Below are positions 57,521-64,000 of a stretch of DNA of 64,000 nucleotides, in pieces. Made by a program: the position numbers and the translations under genes. The notes below the pieces were generated by a model. It had not been told where the DNA came from. It saw only the letters and a program-made list of their open reading frames with translations, and ran no database searches. Positions within the stretch are counted from its first letter, which is position 1. The number at the start of each line of letters is the position of its first letter. Origin of the DNA: Paraburkholderia sp. IMGN_8 (GTDB taxonomy: Bacteria; Pseudomonadota; Gammaproteobacteria; Burkholderiales; Burkholderiaceae); NCBI RefSeq assembly GCF_038050405.1, contig NZ_CP150900.1, forward strand, positions 2,976,001-3,040,000, in the 5' to 3' direction.

Positions 57521-58007
57521 GAGCTTGGTCCTCTACATGAATGATCGGATCAGACGTCGGGCCGGAGATTGCACCCGCAACGGCATCGAATGCTTTACAT
57601 CGACGCTAAAGGTCCTGGCGCTTCCGGCCTGAACCCGGCCCTGCACGATTGACCGGACGCCGGCCTTGAACGACAAGCCGGGCAGCACCGGAAAACTGCC
57701 GAGTACCGACGTCGAAAAACTATTGCAACCGCCGAACAGCAAGCGGAACAGATCGATCGGCCGCGCATAACGCGAGCGATCGGGAATGCGTTCGAAACCG
57801 AATGTTTCGATTTGGGTGATGCTGTTGCTGCTCAGTGTCGCCGACTTCCGTAACGGCCATGTCAATCACGATGGCTCGCCAGGGGGATGCGGCGTCCAAT
57901 TTTCTCAGATGTCTGGACGCCAGTGTAAAGACAATCGGCGCGGGCAAAAAAATATCGCCCGCCCAACCTTTACCGAATCGCGAGAATGATCGGGCTCGAA
58001 CTCAGGC
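57521..58007. other. Intergenic region upstream of the aldehyde dehydrogenase gene
   Basis: 487 bp. No gene seen. Contains GGCGTCCA/TGGACGCC (about 57888-57918) and a GGGC-A/T-rich-GCCC hairpin (about 57940-57965) on the side of the LysR gene end, possibly terminator or regulatory structures. Small open frames are not credible. Confidence 0.45.
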
Positions 58008-58961
58008 CTAGGCCTGTCGGCGCCGCTTCGCCGCGGCGAGGGTCGGCAGCCGGATCGGCACCGTGCCGGACATACCCTGCTCGATCAGAAAATCGCGGAA
58101 CAGGCTGGCGACATGCGGCAGGCGTTTATCGGACACATGCATCACATACCAGTCGCGCTCGATCGGATTGGCGGGCAACGGCAGCAACGCGAGCAAGCCG
58201 GCCTGAAACTCCAGCGAACAGGCATGCAGCGACAGAAACGCAGTGCCCAAACCCGCTTCGACCAGTTGCTTGATGGCCTCGTTGCTCGACAATTCCGATC
58301 CGATATGCAGTTTGTGACCCGCTTGCCGGAACAGATTCTCGACGGTCGAGCGTGTGCCCGAGCCCCGTTCCCGCACGAATAGATTCGCTGTTTGCAAGTC
58401 GTCGAGCGACAGGCGCTTTTTCTTCATCAGCGCATGCGCGGGCGATGCGACGAACGCCATGGGGTGCTTTGCGAACGCGGTGGCCACCGTACGCAATTCG
58501 CGCGGCGCGCTGCCCATCACCGCGAGATCGATCTCGTGCGTGGCGAGCATGCGGATGATGTCGGCGCGATTGCCGACCTTGAACTGCACCTTCACTTGCG
58601 GGCGCAATTCAGTGAAGCGCACTAGAAACGGCGGAATCAGATACTCCGCGGTGGTAATCGCGCCGATCCGCAAGGTGCCGCCCTGCTCTCCGTGGAGCGC
58701 GGCCAGATCATCCGCCGCGCCGTTCCATAGATCGAGAATCTCCAGCGCGTAGCGCGCGAGGATTTCGCCCGCCGCCGTCAGTTGCACGCCACGGCCGACC
58801 CGCTGCAAGAGCGGCGCGCCCGCAGCGTCTTCGAGCAGACGCACCTGGAGCGACACCGCCGGTTGCGTGAGCCGCAATTCTTCCGCGGCGCGCGACACGC
58901 TGCCGAGCTTCGCGACGGTATGCAAGGCCTTTAACTGACGGAACGTGGCTGCTTTTAACAT
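58008..58961 (-). CDS. LysR-family transcriptional regulator, CbbR-like
   Basis: 317 residues. HTH (FRQLKALHTVAKLGSVSRAAEELRLTQPAVSLQVRLLE) and an effector domain similar to CbbR-type proteins (LRIGAITTAEYLIPPFLVRF; LATHEIDLAVMGSAPREL). Divergent, 188 bp away, from the NDH-2-like gene at 59150; the AT-rich sequence at 58970-59010 is the likely shared promoter/operator. No Calvin-cycle genes are near, so the CbbR similarity does not imply that role. Confidence 0.88.
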   Translation of the reverse strand: MLKAATFRQLKALHTVAKLGSVSRAAEELRLTQPAVSLQVRLLEDAAGAPLLQRVGRGVQLTAAGEILARYALEILDLWNGAADDLAALHGEQGGTLRIGAITTAEYLIPPFLVRFTELRPQVKVQFKVGNRADIIRMLATHEIDLAVMGSAPRELRTVATAFAKHPMAFVASPAHALMKKKRLSLDDLQTANLFVRERGSGTRSTVENLFRQAGHKLHIGSELSSNEAIKQLVEAGLGTAFLSLHACSLEFQAGLLALLPLPANPIERDWYVMHVSDKRLPHVASLFRDFLIEQGMSGTVPIRLPTLAAAKRRRQA

Positions 58962-59149
58962 AAGTGAAAACCTATATGTTCTGTATAAACATTAAATTGT
59001 GCTGCTGATTATGCGGATTCTATACTGGCCCTGACAGATGAGCCGGGCGAATGGTTTGTATAGCGCGTTAGCGGATTAGCGCCTTCGCCGGCTCAGTGCG
59101 GATAACCAGTTCGGGTCATCAGTTCAGTAAACTCGGGAGGATACGGATC

Positions 59150-60520
59150 ATGGTCGCAATCGATCGGCAAGCAACCTCTACAGCGCACAGCACCACGCGA
59201 AGCTCGGCACATCGGATCGTGATCGTCGGCGGTGGCGTCGGCGGCCTTGGGCTCGCTACACGTCTGTCCGAAACGCTCGGCCGCGACGGGCTTGCGAAGA
59301 TCGTGCTGGTCGACCGCTGGCCGACGCATTTCTGGAAGCCATTGCTGCACGAGGCCGCTTCCGGCCAGCTCGATCCGGCCACACATCAATTGCAATACGC
59401 GGTGCAGGCGCAGCGGCATGGCTTCGAATTCGAACAGGGAGAACTCGCGGCGCTCGATCGTACGCAACAGCACATCACGGTGAACGCACTGCACGACGCC
59501 GACGGCCGCGAAATTCTGCCCGCGCGCCAGCTTGCGTTCGATACGCTGGTGCTGGCGATGGGCAGCGTCACGCAATATTTCGGCGTGCCAGGCGCGGCCG
59601 AACATGCGTTGCCGCTCGAATCGGTCGCGCATGCGGAAGCGTTCCGCCGCAAGCTGCTCGACGCCTGTCTGCGTGCGAACCATGCGCGTCGCGCGCGGAC
59701 CTCGCAAGCGGACACGCCCGTGTCGATCAACATCATCGGCGCCGGCGCAACCGGCGTCGAACTCGCAGCGGCGCTGCGCGATACCGTGCGTTTGCTGAAC
59801 CGCTATAGCCCGTTCGCACTCGATCCGGTGCGCGACTTTCGCATCCGTCTGATCGAAAGCAGCGAGCGCGTACTGCCCGCGTTGTCCGAAACGATTTCGG
59901 CGCGTGCGCAACGGATGCTCGGCAATCTCGGCGTCGAAGTATTGAACGCGACGCGCGTCACCGAAGTGCGCGCCGACGCCGTCTTGACGAACGACAGCGT
60001 GCCGCTCGCGAGCGACATCGCGATCTGGACCGCCGGTATCGCGGGGCCGCCGGTGTTGCGCACGCTGGATGGCATCGCGGTGAATCGCAACGCACAGGTG
60101 CAGGTGAGCCGCACGCTACAGTGCACGAACGACGCGAACATATTCGGCTTGGGCGATTGCGCGGCCTGCCCTGCTGAAAACGCGGGTGCGTTTCTGGCGC
60201 CGCGTGCACAGGTCGCGCATCAGCAGGCGCTGTTCCTCGCGCGGGCGTTGAAGTGCCGGGTGGCAGGCGAGGCGCTGCCCGAGTTCGCGTATCACGACGC
60301 GGGCACGCTGGTCGGTTTCGGCCGTGAAGGCACGATCGGCAGCCTGAGCAGCAGCCTGTTAACACGGCCGGTGTTCGTGGACGGTTGGCTGGCGACTGCC
60401 GTCTATAAGCTCATCTACCGGCGCCACGTGATGACGCTGACCGGCTTTGCGCGCATGGCGCTCGATACGGCGAGTCATTGGTTGCGCAGACGCGTGCATC
60501 CGGTCATCCGGCTGCACTGA
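59150..60520 (+). CDS. NADH dehydrogenase type II-like FAD/NAD(P) oxidoreductase
   Basis: 456 residues. Two dinucleotide-binding folds: FAD site IVIVGGGVGGLGLATRLSE and NAD site NIIGAGATGVELAAALRD, plus the C-terminal FAD motif IFGLGDCAACP. Non-proton-pumping NADH:quinone oxidoreductase family, peripheral to the inner membrane by a C-terminal amphipathic segment. RBS GGGAGG before ATG 59150. Probably regulated by the divergent LysR protein. Confidence 0.88.
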   Translation: MVAIDRQATSTAHSTTRSSAHRIVIVGGGVGGLGLATRLSETLGRDGLAKIVLVDRWPTHFWKPLLHEAASGQLDPATHQLQYAVQAQRHGFEFEQGELAALDRTQQHITVNALHDADGREILPARQLAFDTLVLAMGSVTQYFGVPGAAEHALPLESVAHAEAFRRKLLDACLRANHARRARTSQADTPVSINIIGAGATGVELAAALRDTVRLLNRYSPFALDPVRDFRIRLIESSERVLPALSETISARAQRMLGNLGVEVLNATRVTEVRADAVLTNDSVPLASDIAIWTAGIAGPPVLRTLDGIAVNRNAQVQVSRTLQCTNDANIFGLGDCAACPAENAGAFLAPRAQVAHQQALFLARALKCRVAGEALPEFAYHDAGTLVGFGREGTIGSLSSSLLTRPVFVDGWLATAVYKLIYRRHVMTLTGFARMALDTASHWLRRRVHPVIRLH

Positions 60521-60529
60521 AGTCGAGAA

Positions 60530-60564
60530 GCGCGGGCGGCGTCTCCCGGAAACACCGCCCGCGC
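60530..60564. terminator. Hairpin terminator between convergent genes
   Basis: Perfect 10-bp stem GCGCGGGCGG/CCGCCCGCGC in the 48-bp gap between two convergent stop codons. No T-tract, so termination may need Rho or rely on the strong stem. Confidence 0.55.
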
Positions 60565-60568
60565 AGCC

Positions 60569-61462
60569 TCAGTCGAGAAACTCCGCCGCCCGCTTGCGCA
60601 GCACCGCACCGAAATCGTCGAGCCAGCCAATCGACAGGCGCCAGCTCTGCCAGTACAAATCGATGTCGAGATGCTTGCCGGGCGCCATATCGACCAGCTC
60701 GCCGCTGGCCAGATGCGGCGCGATCATCCGTTCCGGGCACATACCCCAGCCGAGCCCCGTCACGCACGCACGCAAAAAACCGGCGACGTGCGGAATCCAG
60801 TGCAATGGCGGATCGAGTTCCGCCCGCGTGATGCGGCGCATGAAGCGCTTTTGCAACTGATCCTTCGGATTGAAATCGACACACGGCGCGCGCCGCAAAG
60901 TCTCGCGCGTGATGCCGTCGGCAAAATGGCGCGCGCGAAACGCTGGCGTACACACCGCCAGATAGCGCATCCGGCCGAGGCGCGTCGAGCGGCAGCCCTG
61001 CACCGGCTCGGCCTGCGTCGTGACCGCGCCCTGCACGCTGCCGTCGCGAATCCGCTGCGCCGTGTGGTCCTGATCGTCGATCACCAGATCGAGCAGCATT
61101 TCCCGCTCGACACAGAAACCCGCCACCGCGTCGATAAACCAGGTGCCCACGCTGTCGTCGTTGACGGCGACGCGCAGCGCCGGCCAAGGTTCGACCAGCG
61201 CGCCGGGCAGCACCGGCAGACGGCCGGTCAGCTCCGCTTCCAGCAACTGCACGCGTTCGGTATGGCGGCACAGCAGTGCGCCCGAGGTGGTCGCGACGCA
61301 CGGCTGGCCGCGCTTGACGAGCACGCTGCCCACCCGTTCCTCCAGCAGCTTGACCCGCTGCGATACGGCTGACGGCGTCACATTGAGTTCACTGGCCGCA
61401 CGGTCGAACGAGCCGTGACGGACCACTGCGGCCAGTGCATCGAGCAGTGCATAGTCGAGCAT
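60569..61462 (-). CDS. argP: LysR-family regulator, ArgP/LysG-like
   Basis: 297 residues. N-terminal HTH (LDALAAVVRHGSFDRAASELNVTPSAVSQRVKLLEERVG) and a C-terminal domain of ArgP/IciA type. Divergent from an ArgO/LysE exporter (97 bp away), the pairing known for ArgP-argO and LysG-lysE, in which basic amino acids induce export. The intergenic AT-rich stretch at 61470-61500 is the likely operator. Confidence 0.85.
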   Translation of the reverse strand: MLDYALLDALAAVVRHGSFDRAASELNVTPSAVSQRVKLLEERVGSVLVKRGQPCVATTSGALLCRHTERVQLLEAELTGRLPVLPGALVEPWPALRVAVNDDSVGTWFIDAVAGFCVEREMLLDLVIDDQDHTAQRIRDGSVQGAVTTQAEPVQGCRSTRLGRMRYLAVCTPAFRARHFADGITRETLRRAPCVDFNPKDQLQKRFMRRITRAELDPPLHWIPHVAGFLRACVTGLGWGMCPERMIAPHLASGELVDMAPGKHLDIDLYWQSWRLSIGWLDDFGAVLRKRAAEFLD

Positions 61463-61559
61463 TAGCGCTCCTTAATCTGCATTAACTAAATTAGCTTCTC
61501 TTATGCGAAGCAAAACCGCAGACTAGCCTCGTTCGTCTCTTCCGTCTACTGGATCGATT

Positions 61560-62183
61560 ATGAATTGGCTGTCTTTTTCCCACGGTGCGGCGCTGTGCGC
61601 GTCGCTGATCGTGACAATCGGCGCGCAGAACGCGTTCGTGCTGCGGCAAGGGATCATGCGCTCGCATGTCGGCAAGATCGTCGCGTTGTGCGCGATCTCG
61701 GACTTCATCCTGATCGGCGCGGGCGTCGGCGGCGCGTCGGTGCTGGTCGAGCGCTATCCGGTGTTCGTCCACGCGATGCTGTATGTGGGGCTCGCCTATC
61801 TGGCGTGGTTCGGCATCAATGCGCTGCGCCGCGCTGTGCGGCCGGGGCACGCTGTTCTGGACGCCAACGCGAATGGCGCCGCCACGCCTCCCGTGCAACG
61901 CGCCATGCCGATCATCCTGATGACGCTGGCCTTCACGTGGCTCAATCCGCACGTGTATCTCGACACGTTCCTGCTGATCGGCACCGCCGGCGCGCGTGAA
62001 CCGGACGGCGCACGCGTGGCGTTCGCGCTCGGTGCGATGGCGGTAAGCGGAATCTGGTTTATCGGTTTGGGTTATGGCGCACGAGCGTTGGCGCCGCTGT
62101 TTCGCCGCGCGACCGCATGGCGCGTGCTGGATGGCGCGATCGGCAGCATGGTGTTGCTGCTGGCGGTGACGCAGCTTCGTTGA
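61560..62183 (+). CDS. argO: LysE/ArgO-family basic amino-acid exporter
   Basis: 207 residues, six hydrophobic segments. ASLIVTIGAQNAFVLRQGIM at the N-terminus and MTLAFTWLNPHVYLDTFLLIG in the middle are the LysE/ArgO signatures. Exports arginine or lysine across the inner membrane. Paired with divergent ArgP-like regulator. ATG 61560-61562. Confidence 0.9.
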   Translation: MNWLSFSHGAALCASLIVTIGAQNAFVLRQGIMRSHVGKIVALCAISDFILIGAGVGGASVLVERYPVFVHAMLYVGLAYLAWFGINALRRAVRPGHAVLDANANGAATPPVQRAMPIILMTLAFTWLNPHVYLDTFLLIGTAGAREPDGARVAFALGAMAVSGIWFIGLGYGARALAPLFRRATAWRVLDGAIGSMVLLLAVTQLR

Positions 62184-62251
62184 GCGTGGCGCCGCCGCGG
62201 CAGCGCTCGCTCTCACGACGCGCGCTAGCCGGCGCATGCCTCAAACAGCCG

Positions 62252-62524
62252 TTATTCGAGCACTGGCGCCCGCGCCGGACTCTGCGCCGCGGGCAAAGCC
62301 ACATCATCAGCAGGCACGAGTTTCATCAGCCGCGCGAGCACCGGCCACTTCACCAGGGCGTGCTGATACGACTCCCGCGCCTGTTCGTCGAAATATCGGG
62401 CCGGATCGATTTCCGGCAAACGGCGCCCCAAACCGGTGATATCGTCCACCGGCCAGCCGCCCGCCGCCGCCCCACGGGCCTTGATAGGCGCTTTCATCGG
62501 CGCTTCCGTATCAGTCGCTGTCAT
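62252..62524 (-). CDS. bcsR: BcsR-like small cellulose-biosynthesis protein
   Basis: 90 residues. The conserved part DDITGLGRRLPEIDPARYF followed by HALVKWPVLARLM corresponds to the short BcsR protein of E. coli-type cellulose operons, which supports BcsQ and synthase assembly. Start ATG 62522-62524 overlaps the bcsG stop (ATGA), so it is translationally coupled to it. Convergent with the argO-like gene. Confidence 0.72.
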   Translation of the reverse strand: MTATDTEAPMKAPIKARGAAAGGWPVDDITGLGRRLPEIDPARYFDEQARESYQHALVKWPVLARLMKLVPADDVALPAAQSPARAPVLE

Positions 62525-64000
62525 TTGCCGCCCACCCATACGCCGTCAGGCGTCTTCACCACATAACCGGACGCCGTCTTCATCGTCACGGTCCCTTCGT
62601 TCTCGCCGACCATCTCCGTTTGCGGCAGGTTGGCCGCGTACTGCGACAAGGTTACGCCCGGTTTGAACGGACTGTTCGAGACGAGATTCGACAGCAATTG
62701 GGCGACGGCGAGAAAGCTCGTCGGATTGTCGATCACCGTGGTCGGACTGTGATTGCCCTGGAAACCGACCAGCCGCACGCCTGCGGGTCCATGGACGATG
62801 CGCGGCGTCGGGATTTCGCGCAAGCCGGCGATCTGGTTGGCATCGCCACGCAGCGCCGCGCCATGTTCCGGCACGAACACGATCACCGCGCGCCGTCCCG
62901 AAGCCGCGATCAGATCCGCAAAGCGGTCGAAGTCGCTCATCATCTTGTTCACGCGCTGCGGGTACGAATCGATACTCGACAGGCTGCTGTTCGGCAGACG
63001 GTTGCCGTCGTGCAGACTGATCGTGTTGTAGTACAGCGCGACAGGCCCTGCCGTATTGGCGCGCTGCGCGTACCAGTTGGCAAGCGTCGCGTAATCGTCG
63101 CGAATAGCCGAGCCATCGAACGCATGCATGGCGACGGGCGCGCTCGCATTCGAGATCATCGGCACGTTCGGCACACCGGTGTTGTCGTGCACCAGTTGCA
63201 GGAAGTTGTCGAAATGGCCGTCGTGATTCAGCATGGTTTGCGGGGTGTAACCGGCTTGCGCCAGATCGGCCAGCAGATGACATTGCTGCGGCGCGTCCTT
63301 GTACAGGTCCGCGTGCGCTTCCTGTCCGCAGCTCGCGCGCAACACGCGAATCGCGGCCGGTCCGCTGTAGCTGGCCGCCGTGCTGAAGTTCGTGAACAGA
63401 TAGTCGAAGTGGCTGAGCATCGGATGATTACGCGCCTTGGCCGCATCGAGGTCGTCCCACGACAGCGAACAGATATGCAGCACGATCAAGTCGAATTGCG
63501 TGTTCGCATCGGCGCCGAGATGACCGAAGCTCACCTGCCGCTGCGATTCCTCCGTGCGGAACGCCGCCAGCGTCGCGTTATGGTCGAGCGGGTGGGCGGC
63601 GAGCACGTTATTCGAAGAGGCCGTGGCCGGGTCACTTTGCAACCGCGCGAGCACTACGCTGCCTTCCTGCCACAGCGGGATCGCGACCAGCGCGATCAAC
63701 ACGAAGGTCGCCACGCGCAGCCAGCGGTTCACGATCAGATAGCCGATCAATCCGCCGAAGGCGGCCAGCAACAGCATCGGCGGCAAGAAGCGCTGCGCGA
63801 GTTCGAGCCAGTAGCCGAAACTGAAGGTCGTGAGGTTGCCGAACTCTTCGGTCAGACGCGAGAACGGCGGCGCCTTCGCTTCGGAGTACATCAACGGCAC
63901 GCCGATCGCCAGCCCGAGCAGGTTGCGCAATACGCGCAGCCCGCGATGCCGCAGCGTCGCGCTCACCGCCAATGCCAGCGCGAGCACGATGTTGGCGATC
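62521..64000 (-). CDS. bcsG: Cellulose biosynthesis protein BcsG (phosphoethanolamine transferase), partial
   Basis: About 493 residues visible; the 5' end lies beyond the right edge. N-terminal transmembrane segments (MLALALAVSA-type, then FLPPMLLLAAFGGLIGYLIV and ATFVLIALVAIPLW), then a periplasmic alkaline-phosphatase-type domain with Cys in LHICSLSWDDLDA, the presumed nucleophile serine in AASYSGPAA, and Glu-His in VPEHGAALRGD. BcsG adds phosphoethanolamine to cellulose. Its neighbours beyond the window should be other bcs genes. Confidence 0.9.
   Translation of the reverse strand, partial: IANIVLALALAVSATLRHRGLRVLRNLLGLAIGVPLMYSEAKAPPFSRLTEEFGNLTTFSFGYWLELAQRFLPPMLLLAAFGGLIGYLIVNRWLRVATFVLIALVAIPLWQEGSVVLARLQSDPATASSNNVLAAHPLDHNATLAAFRTEESQRQVSFGHLGADANTQFDLIVLHICSLSWDDLDAAKARNHPMLSHFDYLFTNFSTAASYSGPAAIRVLRASCGQEAHADLYKDAPQQCHLLADLAQAGYTPQTMLNHDGHFDNFLQLVHDNTGVPNVPMISNASAPVAMHAFDGSAIRDDYATLANWYAQRANTAGPVALYYNTISLHDGNRLPNSSLSSIDSYPQRVNKMMSDFDRFADLIAASGRRAVIVFVPEHGAALRGDANQIAGLREIPTPRIVHGPAGVRLVGFQGNHSPTTVIDNPTSFLAVAQLLSNLVSNSPFKPGVTLSQYAANLPQTEMVGENEGTVTMKTASGYVVKTPDGVWVGGK

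Noticed and set aside
57533..57947. Small minus-strand frames upstream of the aldehyde dehydrogenase gene
   Set aside because: Two overlapping frames of similar length, neither with a family match or ribosome-binding site.

Overview
The window reads as chromosomal DNA of a high-GC betaproteobacterium of the Burkholderia/Paraburkholderia group. The evidence is the gene families and their order: an arginine transport/degradation block with an ArgR-type AraC regulator, a complete five-step hut cluster, a Burkholderiales-type DUF4148 protein, many divergent LysR-regulated pairs, and short C-terminal PKGTSFGA repeats. No tRNA, rRNA, prophage or CRISPR array was seen. The species assignment is inference.

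Layout. 1-4108 (minus): arginine/succinylornithine catabolism and uptake (astC partial, argR, ABC ATPase and two permeases). 5266-6830: patatin-like phospholipase and a BamE-like lipoprotein. 7330-13925 (minus): a sulfur-scavenging operon (SsuD-like monooxygenase, class II aldolase-like protein, sulfonate-type binding protein, cysteine-dioxygenase-like protein, four-domain rhodanese, DszC/SfnC-like flavoprotein). 15095-24947: a second luciferase-like oxidoreductase, a secreted alpha/beta hydrolase, glgC-glgA, pdxY, DUF4148, an unknown acidic protein and a LivK-type binding protein. 25167-26478: an IS110-family insertion sequence. 27281-32386: a DUF3857/transglutaminase protein, an AraC regulator, a small unknown protein and a Cro/C1-like protein. 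32967-41174 (minus): the histidine utilisation cluster hutH-hutC-hutU-hutD-hutI-hutF-hutG, with three HutC-like operators upstream. 41455-51602: LysR/SDR pair, amino-acid permease plus nitrilase with a divergent LuxR regulator, AzgA-type purine permease, PRC-barrel lipoprotein plus MFS exporter. 52389-62183: MHS-family transporter, M20 amidohydrolase with divergent LysR, aldehyde dehydrogenase, LysR/NDH-2 pair, ArgP-like/ArgO-like pair. 62252-64000 (minus): the end of a cellulose gene cluster (bcsG partial, BcsR-like).

The most unusual content is a family of six dispersed, non-coding, mostly palindromic elements of about 0.8-0.9 kb, called A-F here (4386-5265, 14095-14965, 21851-22240, 24948-27280, 30798-31726, 51604-52388). 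Each full copy has two inverted arms of about 250-350 bp around a directional centre. Each arm is a series of local hairpins. The main hairpin shows compensatory changes between arms, even between the two arms of one element, so the local fold appears to be what is kept. Several element edges begin within 0-2 bases of a neighbouring stop codon, and four of the six copies lie between convergent genes. Copy D has been split by the IS110 element inside this hairpin, which recalls IS621 inserting into REP sequences. I do not recognise a named family for these elements.

Functionally the window is mostly catabolic and transport modules (arginine, histidine, organosulfur compounds, amides/amino acids, purines), each next to its own regulator, plus glycogen synthesis and cellulose modification.
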